Positions 34,714 to 42,738 of a DNA stretch of 64,000 bases are shown here, piece by piece (position 1 is the first letter of the stretch; each line of letters starts with the position of its first letter). The position numbers were made by a program, and so were the translations under genes. The DNA comes from Bacillus sp. FJAT-26390 (GTDB taxonomy: Bacteria; Bacillota; Bacilli; Paenibacillales; Paenibacillaceae): NCBI RefSeq assembly GCF_001682865.1, contig NZ_MAQX01000036.1, positions 186,001 to 250,000 of the forward strand, in the 5' to 3' direction. The notes under the pieces were generated by a model. The model saw only the letters and a program-made list of their open reading frames with translations. It made no database searches and had not been told where the DNA came from.

Positions 34714-35985
34714 TTGAATTTTAAAGCGCAAACCAAACAAAATCAACTGCTCGAACGCATTTCAATCCAGCACCTTGTCGTCGGTATCGACATCGCCCAG
34801 CAGTCCCATGTTGCTCGCGCTGTCAACTTTCGTGGAATCACGCTTGGCACTCCGCTTCACTTCTCCAACAACGATGCCGGCTTTAGCCAACTGCTGCAGT
34901 GGATGAAGGATTTACAGGAAACGCACCAACTAAACATCACCATCATCGGTATGGAACCAACTGGCCACTACTGGCTCAGCCTCGCCGCCTGGCTCAAAGA
35001 CCGAAGCCTCGAAGTCGTGTTGGTAAACCCTCATCTCGTCAAAAAGAACAAGGAAAACCGAGATAATACTCCCTCCAAAAGCGACATCAAGGATGCCTTG
35101 GTTATCGCAGACATGGTGAAAAACGGCTACTACTCGGTCATTAAAGATACCGGTGAAGTGTTCATAGAACTGCGAGTGCTCATGGCGAATCGAGAGACCA
35201 TCGTCCATCGTCTCGTCAGCGTCAAGAACCAGATCCACCGTTGGGTCGACATTGTGTTCCCCGAGCTGCGGCAGGTATATAAGCACCTCATTGGCTCCGG
35301 GTCCCTCGCTACACTTCGTCTCTTTCCAACGCCTGCCGATCTTCGAAAGTTAACCGTTCGCCAGGTAATCGACGGCTGGAAAACAGTCATGAAACGGCAT
35401 AGCGGTGAACGAAGAGCTGGTGAGCTACTGGCGCTGGCAGCTCGCTCCGTCGGCGCCAAGCATGCAGAGAAAGCCTACAAGCTTCATCTACAACAACTGC
35501 TGGCTGAATATGATCTGGCTATGGATCAGTTGCAGGTCATCGAGGATGAAGTCGAGGCTACATTGGTCCGGATCCCGCTTGCCGGTCCGTTGATGGCCAT
35601 TAAGGGTATGAGCATCTTGTCAGTCGCCGGCATTCTGGGTGAAGCTGGCGACCTCAGTGGCTATACACATGGCAATGCGTTGTTGCGGCATGCCGGTCTC
35701 AACCTAGCTGAAGCAAGTTCAGGTAAGTGGAAGGGCCAAATGTCCATCAGTAAACGTGGTCGACCAAGACTTCGACATGCCCTGTTCATGGCAACCATGG
35801 CCCTCATTATGAACGATGAAACGTTTAAACGACAGCACGAAGTGAATGTAAAGACGAAAAGCATGAAGCCAATGCGCTCAGTGATGAAGCTTTGCGGCAA
35901 GCTGGCTCGCATTCTGGTTTCCATAGCTCGCAGCGGTGAAGCTTACGAACCGAATCGAGCTCTGCCTATGAAACAGGTTGCTTAA
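34714..35985 (+). CDS. IS110-family transposase (copy A)
   Basis: 423 residues, same length and domain order as copy B: VVGIDIAQQSHVARAVNFRG, IIGMEPTGHYWLSL and SDIKDALVIADMVKNGYYS in the DEDD domain; GILGEAGDLSGYTHGNALLR and AGLNLAEASSGKWKGQMSIS in the C-terminal domain. It starts at TTG, 9 nt after AAGGAGG. The frame is intact. It differs from copy B at many positions (roughly two thirds identical by eye), so the two are independent arrivals rather than a recent duplication. Confidence 0.95.
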   Translation: MNFKAQTKQNQLLERISIQHLVVGIDIAQQSHVARAVNFRGITLGTPLHFSNNDAGFSQLLQWMKDLQETHQLNITIIGMEPTGHYWLSLAAWLKDRSLEVVLVNPHLVKKNKENRDNTPSKSDIKDALVIADMVKNGYYSVIKDTGEVFIELRVLMANRETIVHRLVSVKNQIHRWVDIVFPELRQVYKHLIGSGSLATLRLFPTPADLRKLTVRQVIDGWKTVMKRHSGERRAGELLALAARSVGAKHAEKAYKLHLQQLLAEYDLAMDQLQVIEDEVEATLVRIPLAGPLMAIKGMSILSVAGILGEAGDLSGYTHGNALLRHAGLNLAEASSGKWKGQMSISKRGRPRLRHALFMATMALIMNDETFKRQHEVNVKTKSMKPMRSVMKLCGKLARILVSIARSGEAYEPNRALPMKQVA

Positions 35986-36011
35986 TCGCTTCACGCTCCG
36001 CACAAAAACTG

Positions 36012-36326
36012 GCTTATTCATAGGATTTCAAGATTGCACGGAGTACCGGATTGCATTAAACAAAAGGGCATAGACCCGTACCGTTAGGATTACCGGCCTC
36101 CACCCTCTGGATAGGCGTAACGAAGGAATGAAAGGGCATAGACCCGTCGAGAAATGGGAGTGAAAGCCTCCGGAGGTGCGTGGAGCAGCGTGCAGCAGAT
36201 CAATAATAAAGGAGCGAAAACTCGCCCCTTCTGTTCCCGTATGCTCGCCGGATGCCCATTTAGACGGCTATAGCCCCATTCTATCCGGCTTACGATTTAT
36301 CTTCTAGTGAAATCCTGCGAATAAGC
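36012..36326 (+). ncRNA. Candidate guide (bridge/seek) RNA module of IS110 copy A
   Basis: Noncoding, 315 nt. The ends pair: GCTTATTCATAGGATTTCA (36012-36030) with TGAAATCCTGCGAATAAGC (36308-36326). Inside, AGGGCATAGACCCGT occurs twice. A conserved core (GAGAAATGGGAGTGA) precedes a copy-specific hairpin (36211-36230, GGAGCGAAAACTCGCCCC) and a second copy-specific arm (36241-36307, GCCGGAT / ATCCGGC). The 3' strand can alternatively fold locally as CGAATA / TATTCG. The guide role is inferred from position and variability. Confidence 0.55.
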
Positions 36327-36679
36327 GAGTATTCGTGAGAAAACTGCATCGTACCGAGGGAGCTTAATCAAGCGTATAATCACTGCCTAGTTGTATCTAC
36401 TACTTCTGTAATTTCTATGAACTATCGTTTATCTTTAAAGATGAGAATGCGTAATAGATAGCTTCTGAAGCATATCATATCCTCTTCCCCAAAATGATTT
36501 AGCAATGTCATATCCAATTTATACATTTTCATTTTCCAAATCCAAAGAATTATTACCACAAGAACCTATGATTTCATTGGAATCCATTTTAATTATGGAG
36601 AAACGAATAGCTTGCTGTCTTGAGATAGGTCATCAAGCAAAGAGAAGGAGTGCTTTTATATGCTGCTACTTTGCGGCTT

Positions 36680-37783
36680 TTATTGAACTTGAATGGCTGT
36701 ACTCTTTCTCTTTCTTATCAAGGATAAAAGCCAGGTCAGAAGCGGTAGTACAACCATAAAGGTTAAGGAGTACGCAGGCCAAACCTTCTGAATAAAATTC
36801 ATGACATAAACTATGTTTGTGCAGGTAGGTTGTACCATTGCCGTTATCAGCATGCCTATAGGTATTGTCAAAAAGGTATACGAATTGAATTGAAGCAGCT
36901 GACTTGTGCCAACAGTTACCGCAAAGAAGGTTATAATGAGCTTGAAGGTAATGGTTACGAACCATAAACCGCCTACAATAACCTCCAGACGTTCAAGAAA
37001 ATTACCAATACTAATTTTTTTGGCGAGCGTGAAGGTCGGGTACATGCTGGATTCTGTTAGACTGGCTCCAAGTACAAGAATACATACTAATATAATAATG
37101 ATAAGTACAATCCCAGCCAGGAGGGTACCGACAAAAAATGCGGGTGCCTTCTTTTTCGAGACCTTAACGAATGGGTAAATCATCATCAGAACGATATACT
37201 CCTGCAGACTCATAAACGGATAAGAGCCTTCCAATGACGGAATCAGCCCGTTTTCCAAAACCGGCTCAATTTTTCGTATTTCAATTTCCGGCAGCAGCAT
37301 TATAATAACCATTACCAGCAGCAATACGATCCAAGGAAAAAAGACTTCAGCTCCCCGGGCTATGACGACTAGCCCCTTACGCGTAGCTAAAATAATTACG
37401 ATCATCAAACAGCCCATAATAAAAACAATAGGCGTCTCCGGCATCACTTCCGTCGTTAGGAAGTATCCAACGTCCCCGAGCAGCAGCACGCTTAATACAA
37501 AAAAGTACGATAAGTATAATACGGAAACTGTCTTTCCTAGCCATTTTCCAAAAACCAGTTCATTAATCTCAATAATTGTCCTATTTGGATACTTTTTTGA
37601 TAATGTAACATAGACTATAACCGGTAAAAAGCCTGCCAGAATGCCAATGATGCTTGAAATCCAGGCATCCTGCTTGGCAACGGCCGCAAGGGCAGCTGGC
37701 GCGATGAGAATAGAGGTTCCAATACCAAAAATAATCACTAAAATCGTAAATTGATGGACACCGATTGTCTCACTTTCTTTCAT
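36680..37783 (-). CDS. Spore germination permease, GerAB family
   Basis: B subunit of a GerA-type germinant receptor, a member of the APC amino-acid permease superfamily with about ten membrane helices. Start MKESETIGVHQFTILVIIF and motifs GTSILIAPAALAAVAKQDAW and LQEYIVLMMIYPFVKVSKKK fit Spore_permease. Length 367 is normal. GGAGG lies 6 nt before the ATG. It is the last gene of an operon in the order A-C-small protein-B. It probably forms the ligand-binding subunit in the spore inner membrane. Confidence 0.93.
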   Translation of the reverse strand: MKESETIGVHQFTILVIIFGIGTSILIAPAALAAVAKQDAWISSIIGILAGFLPVIVYVTLSKKYPNRTIIEINELVFGKWLGKTVSVLYLSYFFVLSVLLLGDVGYFLTTEVMPETPIVFIMGCLMIVIILATRKGLVVIARGAEVFFPWIVLLLVMVIIMLLPEIEIRKIEPVLENGLIPSLEGSYPFMSLQEYIVLMMIYPFVKVSKKKAPAFFVGTLLAGIVLIIIILVCILVLGASLTESSMYPTFTLAKKISIGNFLERLEVIVGGLWFVTITFKLIITFFAVTVGTSQLLQFNSYTFLTIPIGMLITAMVQPTCTNIVYVMNFIQKVWPAYSLTFMVVLPLLTWLLSLIRKRKSTAIQVQ

Positions 37784-37818
37784 GATAAACCTCCTTTCTC
37801 TTCAGATCACTTTATCCT

Positions 37819-38040
37819 TCACCTTAGAACCAGCCCGAGCCATTCATAAACAATTGTTATCCATTCGAGCGGGTTTGGAAGAGCTGCATGAATGATTTGC
37901 ATAGTATAAACGGTCAGCGAAATGACCACCAGTAAACTAAATATCAGCATCTCTTTGTATTTCTTTGATCTGTGCAGTTCAGGCATCTCTGACCAAACAG
38001 CATAGATGCCGATTACAGCGGCTCCTACCGTTACCCACAT
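37819..38040 (-). CDS. Small two-helix membrane protein in ger operon
   Basis: 73 residues with two predicted membrane segments (WVTVGAAVIGIYAVWSEM and MLIFSLLVVISLTVYTMQII) separated by a basic loop (LHRSKKYKE). It lies 5 bp after gerAC and 35 bp before gerAB. Small two-helix proteins of this kind (D-type subunits) occur in many GerA-type operons and are thought to tune the receptor. Assignment is by size, topology and position. Confidence 0.75.
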   Translation of the reverse strand: MWVTVGAAVIGIYAVWSEMPELHRSKKYKEMLIFSLLVVISLTVYTMQIIHAALPNPLEWITIVYEWLGLVLR

Positions 38041-38045
38041 GTGAT

Positions 38046-39251
38046 CTACTTCCTTACTTTTGATTTAATAGGCTGGTTAATGGTTCCAATTCGTCGGATG
38101 TCGATATGCACGTCCACTTGCACGGTTAAGTGCATAAAAGTAGAGTCCCAGTCCTGCTTCCACTTCTTCCACTGCTGTGGGTATGCCCTATGAACGGTGT
38201 CTCCGAAGCCGAGAATGTCGGTTTTATATCTTGATTGGGTCGTATCTACCACGCCCTTAATAATCTCCACAATACGCTGCTCGGTCATCCTCTCGATCCG
38301 AGGAATGGTGGTGGGGTCCAGCATATTGATGTCACAGGAAACATCTCCTACATTACCCTCCCCATGGACATCAACTATTATTTTCGGCTCTCCCTTTTCT
38401 GTCAGAGTTGCCTTGACAGCTGTTTTTGTTCGAATGAGTTCCACCTCTATTACACCGCCACTGCATGAGTTTACGATGATTGTGCTCTTCACTTTTCCCT
38501 GGATGTAGTTATAGCCCTGACTATCATTTATGTTCAACCATCCCACGAGCTTGTCTTTACGAAAAACAGCAAATCCGTCGTACACCATAATCGTTTTCGT
38601 ATCTGTCAATTGAAGATTGGATAATTTTTGCCCTTCGTTATGAGGTCCTTTCATAATTATTCCATTCAGAGCAGGATTTTTTCCGTCATTTTCTAAATCA
38701 TTGATCAGCATATCCAAAGACACTTTGCTCGTAGAAGCCCATGCTTTTTCGCCTACTTCAAGCGAGGAATACAATTTACTCGCAGGGATTTTCTCTTGGG
38801 GTGTTAAAATGTCCAGCATAGCCTCTGCTTTTCCATTTTTCGCTATGACTATGGCAAAGTCAGTCCGCAGCTCATGGTCCCTCGACAGATAATCAATGGG
38901 TTCTGCAATTCCTTTCCTCGCGAGCTCCTCCCCGATGACCAGCATTCGCAGGTGAGATAAATAAATTTTACGGTTTAGCTTTAGCGTTAGCTTTCGGAGT
39001 GCCTCAAAAATTGAATTTCCTTCCGCACGAAACGTCGTTACCGGAGTTCCACCGGACCCCGATGTTTTTTTTGAAGCAATCTCGCCGGGATTGACAACTT
39101 GTACCGAAACCAAAACCCGGCCTTCCCTCGCTTCGTCCAGTCCCATGGCCACCGCGATAGACATTTCATTTAGCTCCCTGCGATTCCAGCAGCCTGTCAC
39201 CAATATCATTAATCCGATTATGAATAGCCCTTTACAAATCCTAACCGCCAT
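38046..39251 (-). CDS. Ger(x)C family germination lipoprotein (GerAC)
   Basis: C subunit of a germinant receptor. The signal peptide has a lipobox (LMILVTGCWNRRELNEM), so the mature protein is a lipoprotein on the inner spore membrane. Further motifs are AVAMGLDEAREGRVLVSVQV, YLSHLRMLVIGEELARKGI and DYLSRDHELRTDFAIVIAK, and a C-terminal domain with VVDTTQSRYKTDILGFGD. Length 401 is typical. GGGAGGGC precedes the ATG, and the gene starts 15 bp after gerAA ends. Confidence 0.95.
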   Translation of the reverse strand: MAVRICKGLFIIGLMILVTGCWNRRELNEMSIAVAMGLDEAREGRVLVSVQVVNPGEIASKKTSGSGGTPVTTFRAEGNSIFEALRKLTLKLNRKIYLSHLRMLVIGEELARKGIAEPIDYLSRDHELRTDFAIVIAKNGKAEAMLDILTPQEKIPASKLYSSLEVGEKAWASTSKVSLDMLINDLENDGKNPALNGIIMKGPHNEGQKLSNLQLTDTKTIMVYDGFAVFRKDKLVGWLNINDSQGYNYIQGKVKSTIIVNSCSGGVIEVELIRTKTAVKATLTEKGEPKIIVDVHGEGNVGDVSCDINMLDPTTIPRIERMTEQRIVEIIKGVVDTTQSRYKTDILGFGDTVHRAYPQQWKKWKQDWDSTFMHLTVQVDVHIDIRRIGTINQPIKSKVRK

Positions 39252-39266
39252 TAAAGCCCTCCCGCG

Positions 39267-40877
39267 TTATGAATTGGAATTCTCCTCAGATTCTTTTTTT
39301 AAAGATGGATCTTTGTCCGAACCCACTCTGGTGAAATTTCTATCTTTGATGTAACTAGGTCTTGTGAACATAGCCCATCTAGGCACACGGAGAATGACAT
39401 CCTTTTGGTCATTTAAATGAAAAGGAGCAAAGCCGCTCATATAAGGCAGCCCGAAGGATACCAGACCGCATAAGTGAAATACGGCAGCTAACAGGCCAAG
39501 TAAAATACCAAAAAAACCTAGGGAGCCAGCTAATATCATCATAAAGAAACGCAGCATTCGAAAAGAAATGGCTATGCTGTATGACGGCAGCACAAAGTTG
39601 GAAATCGCGGTTATCGCTACTACAATGACCATAGCCGGGGAAACCAGACCCGCTTCAACAGCTGCTTGGCCGATGACTAGCGTACCTACGATGGATACAG
39701 CTTGACCGATCGTTTTCGGCATCCTTACACCGGCTTCACGTAATATTTCGAATGTAATTTCCATCAATACAGCCTCTACAAAAACAGGGAAAGGAACGCC
39801 TTCCCGGGCTGCTGCCAAACTCATCAGAAGCTGTGTCGGAAGAACCTCCTGGTGGAAAGTAGTGATCGCAATATAAAGCGCTGGCGCTAGCATCGTAATG
39901 CCAAGACTAACGTATCGGATTAGACGTATAAACGTAGCGAAATCCCAGCGCTGGTAATGATCTTCCGAGGCCTGCAGAAATTGAATCAGCATCGCTGGAG
40001 CAATTAGCACAAAGGGAGTACCATCTACAAGAATAGCAACCCTCCCTTCCAACAGCTCCGCGGCGACAACATCGGGCCGCTCAGTGGTGTAAATCAGCGG
40101 AAAAAGAGTGAAGGTTTTGTCTTGTATAAATTCCTCGATATAGCCGCTCTCCAATATGCCATCGACATCTATGGCTTTCAATCGCTTCCGCACCTCGTCG
40201 ATCACCTTCTGACTTGCAATACCATTCAAATACATGATGGCCACGTCCGTTCGAGTGGATCTTCCGATTTGCATGGTTTCCATCCATAAATTCGGATCCT
40301 TAATACGACGGCGAATCAAGCTCGTATTGGTTCTAAGTGTCTCATTGAAGCCGTCTCGTGGACCTCTAACGACTGGCTCGTTGCTCGGCTCCTCAATTCC
40401 GCGATCCTCCAACTTACGAGAGCCTGCGAGCACCCCGTATTCCCAACCCTCTAATAAAATAACGGTATCACCGAGGAGTATCGCTTTAAGGATAGCAGTC
40501 ATATTGTCTGCCCTTTTTACCGATCCGGCAGGAAGGATCAGACGATCCATAAAATCCTCCCCATCGACTACTAACCAATGGAGCTCTTGATTCGCATGAT
40601 CGCGCACAGCAGTAACTATGGATTCCAGCATTTTGGGCGCATCGGAAATCCCCTCAAGAAACAAAACAGCCGCAGACCGGGAATCCTTTTCACCCATTTT
40701 AAAATACCTAATAGTCAGATCCGTACTGTTGCCCAGCCGATTCGCAATCCAATCTATATTAGTCTTAATGCTAATGTGTACCTTGATTTCAGTGTCGACC
40801 TCTTCCCACCAGCTATGCGATTTTTCAACAGGAGAACTTGTGTAGTTACTATGCCTCTGTTTATTAAATAGCTTTAT
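39267..40877 (-). CDS. Spore germination protein GerAA family; start codon appears to be ATA
   Basis: A subunit of a GerA-type receptor with an N-terminal soluble domain (GNSTDLTIRYFKMGEKDSRS, VLFLEGISD) and five to six C-terminal membrane helices (PTQLLMSLAAAREGVPFPVF, EAGVRMPKTIGQAVSIVGT). The only good ribosome binding site (GGAGG) is 6 nt before an ATA codon at 40877, which opens KLFNKQRHS, a normal GerAA N-terminus. The frame stays open upstream to an ATG at 40982, but a sigma-G-like promoter lies inside that extension. Either ATA is used or the start has mutated. Confidence 0.85.
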   Translation of the reverse strand: MKLFNKQRHSNYTSSPVEKSHSWWEEVDTEIKVHISIKTNIDWIANRLGNSTDLTIRYFKMGEKDSRSAAVLFLEGISDAPKMLESIVTAVRDHANQELHWLVVDGEDFMDRLILPAGSVKRADNMTAILKAILLGDTVILLEGWEYGVLAGSRKLEDRGIEEPSNEPVVRGPRDGFNETLRTNTSLIRRRIKDPNLWMETMQIGRSTRTDVAIMYLNGIASQKVIDEVRKRLKAIDVDGILESGYIEEFIQDKTFTLFPLIYTTERPDVVAAELLEGRVAILVDGTPFVLIAPAMLIQFLQASEDHYQRWDFATFIRLIRYVSLGITMLAPALYIAITTFHQEVLPTQLLMSLAAAREGVPFPVFVEAVLMEITFEILREAGVRMPKTIGQAVSIVGTLVIGQAAVEAGLVSPAMVIVVAITAISNFVLPSYSIAISFRMLRFFMMILAGSLGFFGILLGLLAAVFHLCGLVSFGLPYMSGFAPFHLNDQKDVILRVPRWAMFTRPSYIKDRNFTRVGSDKDPSLKKESEENSNS

Positions 40878-40924
40878 GATATCCCTCCTAACCTGTGGAC
40901 GTTTATAATAGCGATTAGCAGAAT

Positions 40925-40954
40925 TAGGATTACCAATTGAGGGAAAAATACTCA
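40925..40954 (-). promoter_or_regulatory. Possible sigma-G promoter of the ger operon
   Basis: TGAGTA (40954-40949), 17-bp spacer, AATCCTA (40931-40925) on the minus strand. It matches the forespore consensus TGAATA / CATACTA at 5 of 6 and 5 of 7 positions. It is placed about 45 bp before the predicted translation start. Confidence 0.45.
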
Positions 40955-41166
40955 CAGCCATAATCATAAAAGGAAATAGCATACTTTACCGCATAATTGG
41001 ACTAATGCACGCACGATGTAAATTTCTTAGGGATACAATCTGATATCCTAAATCTTTGAGGAGCCTTGCTGATCAGTATAAAAATAATCATGCTTTCGCA
41101 TACAAGGTGAACACATCATAAGCTCATTGGTTAGCAGTATTGTGATTGTTTCTTCTGTGTCGAAGC

Positions 41167-41236
41167 CCCAGGCAGCTCAAAAAAAGCAGCAGCTTAATGT
41201 GTAATGCGATTACAAGCGAATGATTTTATGATTCGC
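41167..41236 (+). repeat. About 70-bp dispersed repeat, copy 2
   Basis: This is the inverted partner of 26899-26969. It ends with GCGAATGATTTTATGATTCGC and then T-rich sequence, so the palindrome may serve as a terminator. The gap 40983-41623 otherwise contains only a hairpin at 41380-41402 and no supported gene. Confidence 0.7.
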
Positions 41237-41372
41237 ATGTTTTTGTTAACCAATGTTCCCAGTTGCCTTAAACGGGAGAAGTCAAATTCCGGCAAATTGT
41301 ATAAATTGGGCTCCACTGCTCAATAATATCCGGATTCCAATTAGTTTTTTGAAAATGTCCGAGACATCTCAA

Positions 41373-41402
41373 AAAACAAAAAGCTTCGGCACAAGCCGAA
41401 GC
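41373..41402 (-). terminator. Terminator downstream of the 93-aa gene
   Basis: GCTTCGGC-TTGT-GCCGAAGC on the minus strand followed by TTTTTGTTTTTT. It is the first strong stop signal after the small gene at 41624-41905. Confidence 0.7.
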
Positions 41403-41623
41403 CTTCTGACGGTGACTCTCTGTGTCAATGGCAAATACGTTCCTCCGAGCTTCAAAGCAGGTTCTTTGCCCATGCGGAGAGTATCGGCTAAGATAGCAAA
41501 ACATCATCGCAGCGTCTACTCGACATAGACAGACGGTCATACCTCGACATTAGTAAGCCTGACTCCACTTGTATCCGAAAAAGAAGGAGAATCTCTGCCA
41601 AGCCTATCTGCGCCAAGCCCGTT

Positions 41624-41905
41624 TTATTGTTGGTCCGGTAGACGTAATGCGTTTTCTGAAGTTTGTGCTTGATCTAAAAATTCCTCTGCTTGGGTCAATT
41701 GCTTCCGGGCCGTCTCCAAAGCTTGTGAATTTGTTGCCGCATTAGATTCACTTAACGAGTTTATCGCCTGATTTAAAGCCGTTTGCGCCTCAGAAACCGC
41801 GTTAAATGCATGCTGCTCCAGCGTATTGCCGCTCGAGTTAAGTGTACCTTCTGCTGGCTTTCTTGCATTTTCGGTGGCTAGATCAATTTTGTTTTCATTA
41901 GGCAA
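41624..41905 (-). CDS. Small helical hypothetical protein (93 aa)
   Basis: No family recognised. The product is Ala/Asn/Gln/Ser-rich and almost entirely predicted helical (AVSEAQTALNQAINSLSES, LETARKQLTQAEEFLDQAQ), suggesting a coiled coil or a small spore-associated protein. The TTG start at 41905 follows GGGAGGATG at about 10 nt. It is divergent from the coat-protein operon at 42097. Composition and neighbourhood hint at a spore role, without direct evidence. Confidence 0.6.
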   Translation of the reverse strand: MPNENKIDLATENARKPAEGTLNSSGNTLEQHAFNAVSEAQTALNQAINSLSESNAATNSQALETARKQLTQAEEFLDQAQTSENALRLPDQQ

Positions 41906-42096
41906 AGCGAGTCATCCTCCCTTGAGCAAAGATCATTAATTTATACAGAAATAAGTATGCGGATGAGATTTTGTTTATATTCCTGCGACTGCATGGGAAT
42001 ATCCGGATCCCACATTTCCGGCAATCAATTTTAGTATAAGATCCGGTGCGTCGGAAAATCTAACGTTGATAAAAAAAAGGAGGTGATAATTTCTCA

Positions 42097-42339
42097 ATGA
42101 ATACGCCAACGCTAGCGCCGCACGAATCGATGGAACTACATGAAGCGTTAAACTTTAAAACGCTCTGCCTCGCTAAGTCAAAACTTATGCAAGGCTTGGT
42201 CTTTGACCAAGAGCTAAAAGCGTTAATGCAGAAAGACGTAATTCAATCCACACAACAGATTACAGAGCTGCAAGCAATCTATTCAAGAGCTCCTTTCCAA
42301 GCGCCTGTTCCGAATAGCCCGACACCTATAACACATTAA
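42097..42339 (+). CDS. Small spore coat protein, YraG/YraE-like (first copy)
   Basis: 80 residues: ESMELHEALNFKTLCLAKSK ... MQGLVFDQELKALMQKDVIQ, then a short Pro-rich end. It is the partner-type protein found beside CotF-like genes in the Bacillus yra cluster and is homologous to the gene at 43903 (shared E-x-HE-x-x-x-FKT-x-C-x-x-K pattern). It has GGAGGTGATAA upstream. It is first in a five-gene operon. Confidence 0.82.
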   Translation: MNTPTLAPHESMELHEALNFKTLCLAKSKLMQGLVFDQELKALMQKDVIQSTQQITELQAIYSRAPFQAPVPNSPTPITH

Positions 42340-42351
42340 AGGGGAACGTAA

Positions 42352-42738
42352 ATGAATACCGATTATTTAGACCCGATTAATTCATTAAATATGCCAGAAA
42401 TGGCAGATATGACTTTTGCAATGGACTTCCTTCTTCGTGCCAAGGAGGGTGTGCGAAATTTGTCCATCGCCCTGACGGAAACGGCTTCTCCGGATGTAAG
42501 AGCGCTGCTGCGCAATCATCTTAAGCAGGGGATTGCAATGCACCAAGAAATCACGGAGCTCATGATTCGCAAAAAATGGTTCCATCCTTACGAGATGAAC
42601 GAACAGTACCAACTCGACCAGCTTTCGGCGAAAAATACGGTGATGATCGGGCAGATGAATTTGTTCCCGGGTGATACGTCTCGTAAAGGGATGTTTGATC
42701 GGACCCCAGATGAACATATTGGAGGACATAAAGCATGA
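42352..42738 (+). CDS. CotF-family spore coat protein (first copy)
   Basis: 128 residues of the Coat_F family, an all-helical ferritin-like fold. It contains MTFAMDFLLRAKEGVRNLSI, LTETASPDVRALLRNHLKQG and KKWFHPYEMNEQYQLDQL. It is homologous to the gene at 44115 but carries an extra C-terminal tail of about 30 residues. Its stop overlaps the start of the dehydrogenase gene by 4 bp (ATGA). Confidence 0.88.
   Translation: MNTDYLDPINSLNMPEMADMTFAMDFLLRAKEGVRNLSIALTETASPDVRALLRNHLKQGIAMHQEITELMIRKKWFHPYEMNEQYQLDQLSAKNTVMIGQMNLFPGDTSRKGMFDRTPDEHIGGHKA

Larger units (their letters stand above)
34647..36365 (+). mobile_element. IS110-family element (IS1111-like), copy A
   Basis: The element is about 1.72 kb, with left-end repeat CTCCGGTACGATGGGG (34650-34665), TTG-started transposase, 3' noncoding module, and right-end repeat ATCGTACCGAGGG (36348-36360), inverted relative to the left. 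Internal to these, ACGGGTCATAGCCCTTT (left) and AAAGGGCATAGACCCGT (right, twice) form a second inverted match. Its left flank shares ATTCCTGTAGAGCGTTAAT with copy B. Confidence 0.8.

Noticed and set aside
30832..36365. Composite transposon made of the two IS110 copies around the WYL/VOC genes
   Set aside because: The copies are diverged, inverted, and each complete with its own ends; nothing shows that they move the middle as a unit.
36505..36759. 84-codon plus-strand frame between IS110 copy A and gerAB
   Set aside because: It overlaps the 3' end of gerAB in antisense and has no clear ribosome binding site. The AT-rich gap 36369-36679 shows no other gene.
41253..41540. Overlapping 90-codon frames on both strands in the gap after gerAA
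   Set aside because: No ribosome binding site, unusual Cys-rich composition, and one crosses a terminator hairpin.
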